5,305 nt of DNA from contig DATFJC010000014.1 of NCBI GenBank assembly GCA_035269445.1, positions 1 through 5,305 on the forward strand. Direction: 5' to 3'. Below are positions 1 through 5,305 of this stretch, piece by piece. Both the position numbers and the translations under genes were made by a program. Origin of the DNA: DATFJC01 sp035269445 (GTDB taxonomy: Bacteria; Patescibacteriota; Patescibacteriia; UBA2591; UBA6264). Every line of letters starts with the position of its first letter. Positions within the stretch are counted from its first letter, which is position 1. The notes under the pieces are model-generated. The model did not search any database, was not told the DNA's origin, and saw only the letters and a list, made by a program, of their open reading frames with translations.

Positions 1-1
1 T

Positions 2-58
2 AAAAAAGCCGAAAATGAATTTAAGGAATTAAAAGATTCTCTTGAAAAAGAAGAATAA
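2..58 (+). CDS. C-terminal end of an unidentified protein (partial)
   Basis: An open frame enters from the left edge and ends at a TAA at 56-58, leaving 18 codons. The visible tail reads KKAENEFKELKDSLEKEE, which is highly charged, rich in Lys and Glu, and likely helical or coiled-coil. It does not resemble the C-terminus of an encapsulin shell protein, so it gives no support for a shell gene immediately upstream of the ferritin-like gene. The reading frame is supported by the absence of stops and by codon use like that of the neighbours, but the fragment is too short to identify. It lies 42 bases before the next start and may or may not share its transcript. Confidence 0.55.
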   Translation, partial: KKAENEFKELKDSLEKEE

Positions 59-100
59 TAAAGGTCATAAAATATTTAATAAATTCTAACTTTAAATTTT

Positions 101-382
101 ATGCTTTCAAAATTACCAATTGACTTAGAAAATGTAGATAAGGAAAACATAGACAAGCAAATTTTAAGAGCAGGCATTTTTGCAGAATTAGATGCTATAA
201 GTTTTTACGAACAAATGGCAGCCATGACTAACAATAAAGATTTAAAGGAAATTTTACTTGATATTGCAAGAGAGGAAAAAACTCATGTTGGTGAATTTCA
301 AACCCTGCTTTTAAGGGAAGACTTAGAACAGGCCGAAGAACTTGAAAAAGGTAAAGAAGAGGTACAGGAAGAGTTATCTTAA
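101..382 (+). CDS. Ferritin-like protein of the encapsulated ferritin (EncFtn) type
   Basis: This 93-residue protein is probably a di-iron ferroxidase that oxidises Fe(II) and, in its known relatives, works inside an encapsulin nanocompartment. Two helices carry the metal-site signature: AELDAISFYEQMA (residues 28-40) and AREEKTHVGEF (56-66). Glu29, Glu59 and His62 reproduce the E-x29-E-x2-H spacing of Rhodospirillum rubrum EncFtn (Glu32, Glu62, His65), and Asp31 and Tyr36 match its Glu34 and Tyr39. From memory, the same blocks closely resemble the ferritin-like domain at the N-terminus of the Pyrococcus furiosus encapsulin. EncFtn proteins are half-length ferritins that build the ferroxidase site across a dimer interface, which fits the short length. 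Here the protein ends in an acidic tail (residues 74-93) with no shell domain and no obvious encapsulin-targeting peptide. No Shine-Dalgarno is seen before the ATG. A generic rubrerythrin-like domain is the main alternative. Confidence 0.85.
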   Translation: MLSKLPIDLENVDKENIDKQILRAGIFAELDAISFYEQMAAMTNNKDLKEILLDIAREEKTHVGEFQTLLLREDLEQAEELEKGKEEVQEELS

Positions 383-392
383 TTTGTTGTTT

Positions 393-827
393 ATGAAAAA
401 GTTAAGTTTTAAAAATTTGGATAAGGATTATAGGAACTTAATTGTTTTTGCAAAAAAGGCAATTAAGCACTCTTATTCTCCTTATTCAAGTTTGGCTATA
501 GGAGCGGGGATTTTAACTAAGAGTGGTAAAATATTTTTAGGAACAAATATTGAAAACGCTTCTTATGGATTAACAATTTGTGCTGAAAGAGTAGCTATAT
601 TCTCAGCTATTTCTAATGGCGAAAAAGATTTTAAGGCCTTGGCTATTACTTCAAATCAAAAAAATATTACTCCTTGCGGTGCTTGTCGCCAAGTATTTTT
701 TGAGGTTTATGAAGCATTTGGAAACGATTTTAAAGTCTTAGTTGCTAATTCTAGTAAAGAAGAAGTACTAATCTATTCTGTTTCTGAACTTTTACCAAAT
801 CCATTTAGTTCTAAAGATTTAAAATAA
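393..827 (+). CDS. cdd: Cytidine deaminase (tetrameric, zinc-dependent)
   Basis: This cytosolic enzyme of pyrimidine salvage hydrolyses cytidine and deoxycytidine to uridine and deoxyuridine plus ammonia. The whole family pattern is present in 144 residues: SPYSSLAIGAG (29-39), the ribose-binding TNIENAS (51-57, Asn52 and Glu54), the catalytic CAE (Cys63 zinc ligand, Glu65 proton shuttle) and PCGACRQ (94-100, zinc ligands Cys95 and Cys98). The ending SELLPNPF is also typical. Three Cys ligands mark the homotetrameric class, not the E. coli-type dimer. An in-frame ATG at 342 would add 17 basic residues and overlap the ferritin-like gene by 41 bases. The ATG at 393 gives near-usual family length and a 10-base gap, so it is preferred. 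No Shine-Dalgarno is seen. It probably sits in one operon with the genes on both sides. Confidence 0.96.
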   Translation: MKKLSFKNLDKDYRNLIVFAKKAIKHSYSPYSSLAIGAGILTKSGKIFLGTNIENASYGLTICAERVAIFSAISNGEKDFKALAITSNQKNITPCGACRQVFFEVYEAFGNDFKVLVANSSKEEVLIYSVSELLPNPFSSKDLK

Positions 828-839
828 TTTATTAAAAAT

Positions 840-1622
840 ATGTATGATACTCACGCCCATCTTCAATTTAAAGATTTTGACCAAGATAGAGATATTATTA
901 TAAAAGAATCTAAAGAACAAGGTTTAAAGGGTATTATTAGTATAGGGATAGACTATAAAACTAGTTTAGAAGCTCTTAGATTAGCTAAAAAATATAAAGA
1001 TTTTTGTTTTGCTGCGGTTGGCATTCACCCCATTAATGTCCATAAGGATGGATTTGATAAGTTAGAGTTTTTAAAATTAGCTAAAATGCCAGAGGTTGTT
1101 GCAATAGGAGAAATAGGTTTAGATTATTATCATTCTGATAAATATAAAAACAAACAAAAAATTATATTAAAAGAACAACTTGATCTTGCTCTAGAATTAG
1201 ACTTGCCAGTTATTTTTCATTGTCGGGGTAGTCAAGAAAGTCCCTTGTCAGCTTATCAAGACTTATTTGATATTTTAAAAAATTATAGTAATGATTTAAA
1301 AGGGGTGGTTCATTGTTATTCAGGTAATCTAGATTTAGCTAAAAAGTTTATTAATAAGGGGTTTTATATTGGAATTGATGGGCCAATAACTTTTAAAAAT
1401 GCTTGGGAAAGGCTTATTAAAACTGCTAAAAATATCCCCTTAAAAAAAATATTAGTAGAAACAGATTGTCCCTATCTTACACCAGAGCCTTATAGGGGAA
1501 AAAGGAATAAACCTTGGTATGTTAAATTTATTTTAGAGAAAATTGCTAATTTAAGAGAAGAAGATTTAGAACTTAGTACTAAGGTAATAAACGAAAATTC
1601 TAAAAATCTTTTTAAGATTTAG
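840..1622 (+). CDS. tatD: TatD family metal-dependent deoxyribonuclease
   Basis: This is a 260-residue TIM-barrel hydrolase of the TatD family, whose characterised members are Mg2+-dependent 3'-5' exonucleases on single-stranded DNA and RNA, linked to repair of oxidative damage. All family blocks occur in order: DTHAHL (3-8, metal ligands His5 and His7), VGIHP (60-64), GEIGLDY (90-96, Glu91), PVIFHCRG (123-130, His127), HCYSG (158-162, His158) and ETDCPYLTPEPYRG (207-220, Asp209). Length is normal and no catalytic residue is missing. The start is 12 bases after the deaminase stop, and its TAG stop is 2 bases before the helicase ATG, so cotranscription is very likely. The exact substrate cannot be told from sequence; bacterial genomes often carry more than one TatD paralogue (TatD, YcfH, YjjV types). 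The placement beside a helicase-nuclease favours DNA processing. Confidence 0.95.
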   Translation: MYDTHAHLQFKDFDQDRDIIIKESKEQGLKGIISIGIDYKTSLEALRLAKKYKDFCFAAVGIHPINVHKDGFDKLEFLKLAKMPEVVAIGEIGLDYYHSDKYKNKQKIILKEQLDLALELDLPVIFHCRGSQESPLSAYQDLFDILKNYSNDLKGVVHCYSGNLDLAKKFINKGFYIGIDGPITFKNAWERLIKTAKNIPLKKILVETDCPYLTPEPYRGKRNKPWYVKFILEKIANLREEDLELSTKVINENSKNLFKI

Positions 1623-1624
1623 TT

Positions 1625-4600
1625 ATGACTAAAAAAAATAAAAACATTTTAGAAAATTTAAATTCAGAACAAAAAAGGGCGGTTATTTATGATAAGGGCC
1701 CTCTTTTAATTATAGCTGGGGCTGGAACTGGAAAAACAACTGTTATTACAAGACGTATTGCTTGGCTTATTTTAGAAAAACAAATAAATACAGACGAGAT
1801 TTTAGCTCTTACTTTTACTGAAAAAGCAGCCCAAGAAATGGAGGAAAGAGAAGACAAGCTTTTACCTTATGGTTATGTAGATCTTTCTATTTTTACTTTT
1901 CATTCTTTTTGTGAGAAAGTTTTACAAAAACACGGTCTTGATATTGGGCTACCAATTAATTTTAAACTTCTTGATTCTGTTCAACAAACATTTTTAATAT
2001 TAGATAATTTTGATAGATTTGACCTTGACTATTATAGACCCCGGGGGAATCCCACTAAATTTGTCAAGGAATTAGTTAAACATTTTTCTCGTCTTAAGGA
2101 TGAGCTTATTAAGCCAAAAGACTATTTAGATTATGCCAAAGAATTAAAATTAAATAATGACTCCTCAACCTCTGACGACTTGATTGACTCTGAGGCAGCT
2201 AGAATAGAAGAGGTGGCTAATGCTTATCATACTTATCAAAAATTACTTTTAGAAAATAATGCCCTAGATTTTGGAGATGTTATTAATTATACTATAGAGC
2301 TTTTACAAAAACGTCCCCAGATTTTAAAAGAATATAGAGATCAGTTTAAATATATTTTAGTAGATGAGTTTCAAGATACAAACTGGGCCCAATATAAATT
2401 AATACAATTATTAGCAGCTCCTGAAAATAATTTAACTGTTGTTTCTGACGATGATCAATCAATTTATAGATGGAGAGGGGCAGCCTATAACAATGTTTTA
2501 CAATTTATTAAAGATTATAAGAATTTAAAAAGAATTGTATTAGTAAAAAATTATCGTTCTGGACAAAATATTTTAGATAAAGCATATAAATTTATTCAAC
2601 AAAATAACCCAGCTCGTTTAGAGGCCCAAGTAAAAGAAATACAAAAAAAATTAAAATCAGCTAAAGATGAAAAGGGCAAAGTTAAGTATCTTAATTTTTC
2701 CAATCAATATCAAGAGGCTGGTGGGGTAATAGAAAAAATTATTAAAATGAAAAAGAATGATCCCAATTTGTCTTGGAACGACTTTGCTATATTGGTTAGG
2801 GCTAATAGCCAAGCTAAAAATTTTTGTAATATGCTAAAAAATGCTGATGTCCCATTTCAATTTTTAGCTAGTAGTGGTCTTTTTAAAAAAACAGTCATAA
2901 TTAATATTTTATCTTATTTAAGGATTTTGGTTGATTATCATGATAGTGTTTCTTTTTATAAAATACTTAGTTCTTGTATTTTTTCTGACCAAATCAATAT
3001 TGAGGATTTAATAAATATTAATTATTATGCTAAGAAAAAGTCCATTTCCTTGCATCAAGCCTTAAAAAATCATTCTCAAATAAAAAGTATTTCTGAAAGT
3101 ACTAGAAAGGTTATTGAAAATATTTTAGGCCTTATTAAAAAACATTCTCAATTAGCCAACCAAGAACCTGTTAGTAGGGTTATTTATTCTTTTTTACAAG
3201 ATTCTGGCTATTTAAAAAAAATAAGTTCAGGGGCTAAGGATGATAAAAGAGAAGACATTCAATCTCTTTCATATATTAATCAGTTTTTTAAATATGTAGA
3301 AAAATTTGAATCTCTTGAAGATAATGCTAGTATTTCAGGGTTTTTAAATATGATTGATTTAATGTCAGAGACAGGCGATACAGGATCCTTAGAAGATTTG
3401 GTAGAAGGACCAGATTCAGTTTCTGTTACAACCATTCATGGGGCAAAGGGATTAGAGTGGAAAAATGTTTTTGTGGTTGGTTTAGTTAAAAGACGATTTC
3501 CTACTATAAGGAGAAAGCCAGTTATAGAGATACCTGATAAGCTTGGCAATGAAATTATTCCCGAGGGAGACGTTCACCTTCAAGAAGAAAGAAGGCTTTT
3601 TTATGTAGCAATGACAAGAGCTAAGGATAATCTGTTTTTAACTGCTGCAAAAGACTATGGTGGTAAAAGAGAAAAAAAGCCGTCTCGTTTTTTGCATGAA
3701 TTAAATTTTGTTGATAAAAAAACCAAACAAGTTAAATTGAAAAATGATTATCTTGCTAAACAAAAGTCTTTTGTAGATAATAAAGATAAGAATGAAAAGG
3801 TTAAACCCTTTATTCCTAAGCGTTTTAGTTTTTCTCAGTATCAAGCATTTCAAACCTGTCCTTTGCAATATAAGTTTAATTTTTTATTAAACATACCTAT
3901 TAAGGGTAAGCATACTTTTAGTTTTGGTACTACTATACATAAAACCTTAGAAAAATTTGTTAATAACTGGCAGAAAATTAAAAAAAGCAAACAAGGTAAT
4001 ATTTTCTCTCAAAAAGAAAAAAAATCTAAGCCATTAATAGACATTAAAGATCTTTTAGCTATATATGAAAAAGAATGGATAGATGATTGGTATAAAAATA
4101 AAAGGCTTAAACAAGAATACAGGCAAAAGGGAAGGGAAATGTTAAGGTCTTTTTATAAAAGATTTATTAAAGAACAGCCTAATATTATTGGAGTTGAGAA
4201 AAATTTTAATGTTAAAGTGGGTAAATATAATATTAAGGGTAAAATAGATAGGGTTGATAAAACCAAACAAGGCCTTGAGCTTATTGATTATAAAACCGGC
4301 AAGGCCCCTAAATCAGATAAGGTGCCCAAAAGAAAAAAAACACAACTTCTCTTATATCAATTAGCGGCTCAAAACCTTTCCGTGTTTAAGGATTATAAAA
4401 TTTCTAAATTAAGCTATTATTATCTTGCTGATAATAAAAAGCTTTCATTTTTAGGCAAAGACAAAGAATTACAAAACATAAAAGAAGATTTTGTAAAAAC
4501 TATAGATAAAATAAATAAAAGTAATTTCCCCCCAAAACCTGGAAGAATGTGTGAGTGGTGCGATTTTAAAAATATTTGTAAATATGCTTATAAAAAATAA
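1625..4600 (+). CDS. UvrD/PcrA-like SF1 helicase fused to a RecB-family PD-(D/E)XK nuclease with Fe-S staple
   Basis: This 991-residue protein couples an ATP-driven 3'-5' DNA translocase to a nuclease, probably for resection or repair of DNA ends. SF1A motifs run in order: Q-motif around LNSEQKRAV (12-20), Walker A GAGTGKTT (32-39), Ia TFTEKAAQEME (63-73), Walker B DEFQD (247-251), III DDQSIYRWRGA (276-286), IV NYRS (309-312), V TTIHGAKGLEW (602-612) and VI EERRLFYVAMTRAK (654-667). A lysine-rich linker (about 696-733) leads to the nuclease: His772, Asp875 in GKIDRVD, Asp888 and Lys890 in IDYKTGK, and Gln907 in QLLLYQ. Cys745 together with Cys976, Cys979 and Cys985 (C-x2-C-x5-C) matches the 4Fe-4S staple of AddB, Cas4 and Dna2. 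All catalytic residues look intact. Plain PcrA/UvrD is shorter and lacks the nuclease; AddA and the AdnAB subunits share the helicase-nuclease order. The start lies 2 bases after tatD. Confidence 0.93.
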   Translation: MTKKNKNILENLNSEQKRAVIYDKGPLLIIAGAGTGKTTVITRRIAWLILEKQINTDEILALTFTEKAAQEMEEREDKLLPYGYVDLSIFTFHSFCEKVLQKHGLDIGLPINFKLLDSVQQTFLILDNFDRFDLDYYRPRGNPTKFVKELVKHFSRLKDELIKPKDYLDYAKELKLNNDSSTSDDLIDSEAARIEEVANAYHTYQKLLLENNALDFGDVINYTIELLQKRPQILKEYRDQFKYILVDEFQDTNWAQYKLIQLLAAPENNLTVVSDDDQSIYRWRGAAYNNVLQFIKDYKNLKRIVLVKNYRSGQNILDKAYKFIQQNNPARLEAQVKEIQKKLKSAKDEKGKVKYLNFSNQYQEAGGVIEKIIKMKKNDPNLSWNDFAILVRANSQAKNFCNMLKNADVPFQFLASSGLFKKTVIINILSYLRILVDYHDSVSFYKILSSCIFSDQINIEDLININYYAKKKSISLHQALKNHSQIKSISESTRKVIENILGLIKKHSQLANQEPVSRVIYSFLQDSGYLKKISSGAKDDKREDIQSLSYINQFFKYVEKFESLEDNASISGFLNMIDLMSETGDTGSLEDLVEGPDSVSVTTIHGAKGLEWKNVFVVGLVKRRFPTIRRKPVIEIPDKLGNEIIPEGDVHLQEERRLFYVAMTRAKDNLFLTAAKDYGGKREKKPSRFLHELNFVDKKTKQVKLKNDYLAKQKSFVDNKDKNEKVKPFIPKRFSFSQYQAFQTCPLQYKFNFLLNIPIKGKHTFSFGTTIHKTLEKFVNNWQKIKKSKQGNIFSQKEKKSKPLIDIKDLLAIYEKEWIDDWYKNKRLKQEYRQKGREMLRSFYKRFIKEQPNIIGVEKNFNVKVGKYNIKGKIDRVDKTKQGLELIDYKTGKAPKSDKVPKRKKTQLLLYQLAAQNLSVFKDYKISKLSYYYLADNKKLSFLGKDKELQNIKEDFVKTIDKINKSNFPPKPGRMCEWCDFKNICKYAYKK

Positions 4601-4627
4601 TTAATAAGTTTTTTGTTTAAAAACCCC

Positions 4628-4656
4628 TTGCAACAAAATATTTTTGAGGATATAAT
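4628..4656 (+). promoter_or_regulatory. Sigma-70-type promoter for the small acidic gene
   Basis: TTGCAA at 4628-4633 and a perfect TATAAT at 4651-4656 are separated by exactly 17 bases, the optimal spacing for housekeeping sigma. Transcription would start near 4663 and give a leader of about 25 bases before the ATG at 4688. It lies in the longest gap of the window (87 bases), so the genes to its right can be expressed independently of the upstream operon. A second TATAAT at 4664-4669 lacks a fitting -35 box. In DNA this AT-rich chance -10 matches are common, but the paired boxes at ideal spacing in a gap make this one credible. Confidence 0.65.
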
Positions 4657-4687
4657 AGAATTATATAATTAAATTAAAATATATTTT

Positions 4688-4996
4688 ATGAACAAAGAAG
4701 AACTTTTAAAAACCAATTTAATTACTAAATTAGGCTTAGAAGAATTGCCTGATCAAAAGAAAATGGCTCTTATTAATAAGTTTGGTGAATTAGTAGAAAA
4801 GAGGACTATTTTACGCTTAATGGAAGAATTAAAAAAAGAAGATGCCCAAGAGTTTGAAAAGGTGAAAGAAAAAAGCCAAGAAGATAAAATGAAGTTTTTA
4901 AGAGAAAGAGTCCCTAATTTAGATGAGATTGTGGAAGAAGAGATAGTAAAGGTTAAAAAAGAGATTATTGATGAGAATTCTAAGATAGAAGAGTAA
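4688..4996 (+). CDS. Small acidic helical protein, probably DUF5663 family
   Basis: This is a 102-residue cytosolic protein of unknown function with no signal peptide, membrane segment or cysteine. The sequence is nearly all predicted helix: LGLEELPDQKK (15-25), INKFGELVEKRTILRLMEEL (29-48), an acidic charged helix (49-72), then VPNLDEIVEEEI (75-86) and a charged tail. The order 'GL-x2-LP, KxGELxxKR, RVPNLDEIVEEE' resembles, from memory, the DUF5663 proteins common in Patescibacteria; this is a recognition by pattern, not a database match. It has its own promoter at 4628-4656 and follows the helicase gene by 87 bases. Codon use matches the neighbours. No function should be inferred beyond a possible small scaffold or interaction protein. 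Confidence 0.8.
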   Translation: MNKEELLKTNLITKLGLEELPDQKKMALINKFGELVEKRTILRLMEELKKEDAQEFEKVKEKSQEDKMKFLRERVPNLDEIVEEEIVKVKKEIIDENSKIEE

Positions 4997-5000
4997 CCAT

Positions 5001-5028
5001 TTTTTATAATATAAAAAGATAATATAAT
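5001..5028 (+). promoter_or_regulatory. AT-only region with two TATAAT boxes before the last gene (possible promoter)
   Basis: The 37-base gap before the final gene holds TATAAT at 5005-5010 and again at 5023-5028, plus a short AT-only palindrome (TTTTTAT-AAT-ATAAAAA, 5001-5017). Neither box has a recognisable -35 element at normal spacing. If the second box were used, the transcript would begin almost exactly at the ATG at 5034 and be leaderless. Base composition alone could explain these matches, so cotranscription with the gene at 4688-4996 is equally possible. Confidence 0.25.
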
Positions 5029-5033
5029 TTTAT

Positions 5034-5305
5034 ATGAGTCTTGAAAAAATGTCTCCAAAAAACAAAAAAGTAGAGGAGGTGTCTGGAAGCGAAAAAAAGC
5101 CTAGTGAAAAAATAGATCAATTAAAACAAGAGATTAATAGCCTTAACAAAGAATTCAGTCAGGCACATGGCAGCAGGCACGATGATCTAGAAGAAAAAAT
5201 GATTGCCAAAGAAAAGGAAATAAAAAAAATTGAAGGAAAAGAAAAAATAGATCAATTAAAAAAAGAGATTAATAGCCTTAACAAAGAATTCAGTCAGGCA
5301 CATGG
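5034..5305 (+). CDS. Charged coiled-coil protein with internal repeats, partial at the right edge
   Basis: The frame opens at an ATG 37 bases after the previous stop and runs open to the window end (90 full codons). An in-frame TAA at 5025-5027 rules out an earlier start, and the ATG at 5049 is a possible alternative. The N-terminus has no signal peptide; residues 5-24 are Lys/Glu/Ser-rich and probably disordered. From residue 25 the chain becomes a heptad-like coil: EKIDQLKQEINSLNKEF, then SQAHGSRHDDLEEKM, and the first block returns at residue 70 with a single change (Gln32 to Lys77). The repeat unit is 45 residues. I do not recognise the family. A structural or filament-like coiled-coil protein is plausible, but nothing catalytic is visible in this part. 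Confidence 0.75.
   Translation, partial: MSLEKMSPKNKKVEEVSGSEKKPSEKIDQLKQEINSLNKEFSQAHGSRHDDLEEKMIAKEKEIKKIEGKEKIDQLKKEINSLNKEFSQAH
5106..5170 (+). repeat. Direct repeat copy 1 (65 bases, period 135)
   Basis: This stretch, beginning GAAAAAATAGATCAATTAAA and ending CAGGCACATGG, recurs at 5241-5305. The two copies differ only at C5127 versus A5262, which changes Gln to Lys. Identity does not extend to the left of the copies, and 70 unrelated bases lie between them. The offset is 135 bases, exactly 45 codons, so the reading frame is kept. It encodes residues 25-46 of the coiled-coil protein. Confidence 0.95.
5241..5305 (+). repeat. Direct repeat copy 2, cut by the window edge
   Basis: This is the second copy of the 65-base repeat, with 64 of 65 bases matching copy 1 and the last 43 bases identical. 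Because the window stops inside the matching region, its true length and the number of further copies cannot be seen. Near-identity at the DNA level, including synonymous positions, points to a recent duplication or ongoing recombination and not to old, protein-level repeat conservation. Confidence 0.93.

Noticed and set aside
42..73. Possible promoter before the ferritin-like gene (TTGAAA at 42-47, TAAAAT at 68-73)
   Set aside because: The spacing is 20 bases, well outside the optimum, and other weak -10 matches occur nearby, so no specific promoter can be assigned.
342..392. Longer start for cytidine deaminase at 342
   Set aside because: It would add 17 strongly basic residues not seen in the family and overlap the ferritin-like gene by 41 bases. 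The ATG at 393 gives a near-normal length.
101..827. Frameshifted or split encapsulin fusion downstream of the ferritin-like domain
   Set aside because: The DNA directly after the stop at 380-382 encodes a complete cytidine deaminase, and no shell-like sequence is seen in any frame.
4608..4624. Inverted repeat GTTTTT-TGTTT-AAAAAC after the helicase stop
   Set aside because: The stem is six pairs, five of them A-T, and it is followed by CCCC, not a T-run, so it is not a credible Rho-independent terminator.
5001..5017. Palindrome TTTTTAT-AAT-ATAAAAA as a terminator or operator
   Set aside because: It is built only of A-T pairs with a 3-base loop and is expected by chance in DNA of this composition.
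4753..5058. Open frame of 101 codons on the minus strand
   Set aside because: It is the antisense shadow of the gene at 4688-4996. The translation is Ser/Phe/Ile-rich, the typical product of reading Lys/Glu-rich coding DNA backwards, and shows no family motif.
1..5305. Alternative genetic code with UGA as an amino acid (as in Gracilibacteria)
   Set aside because: No complete gene ends in TGA, but none contains an in-frame TGA either; all protein families are full length with the standard bacterial code.

Overview
The window is AT-rich DNA (roughly 30% GC by eye), tightly packed and coded entirely on the + strand. It has one complete set of closely spaced genes, a short promoter-bearing gap, and two small genes at the right end, plus a gene fragment at each edge. 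Low GC, small proteins, very short intergenic gaps, dependence on nucleotide salvage and a small acidic protein resembling DUF5663 together suggest a bacterium of the Patescibacteria/CPR group. That placement is an inference, with no marker gene here to prove it. The standard bacterial code fits: all complete genes end in TAA or TAG and none needs UGA read as an amino acid.

Layout: (1) 2-58, the last 18 codons of an unidentified upstream gene. (2) 101-382, a 93-residue ferritin-like protein whose metal-site spacing matches the encapsulated ferritin (EncFtn) family. (3) 393-827, a tetrameric-type cytidine deaminase. (4) 840-1622, a TatD-family metal-dependent DNase. (5) 1625-4600, a 991-residue UvrD/PcrA-type SF1 helicase fused to a RecB-family nuclease with an iron-sulfur 'staple'. 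(6) 4601-4687, a gap with a good sigma-70-type promoter. (7) 4688-4996, a small acidic helical protein, probably DUF5663. (8) 5034 to the window edge, the start of a charged coiled-coil protein whose DNA contains a nearly exact 65-base repeat spaced 135 bases apart.

Genes 2 to 5 are separated by 10, 12 and 2 bases and probably form one transcription unit. Deaminase, DNase and helicase-nuclease fit a loose theme of nucleotide salvage and DNA end processing or repair. The ferritin-like protein could contribute iron handling or oxidative protection, but that link is only by neighbourhood. No encapsulin shell gene is visible. The points most worth a second look are the stand-alone EncFtn-like protein, the internal repeat at the right edge, and the single-chain helicase-nuclease with an AddB-like cysteine staple. 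No RNA genes, CRISPR arrays, mobile elements or convincing Rho-independent terminators were seen.
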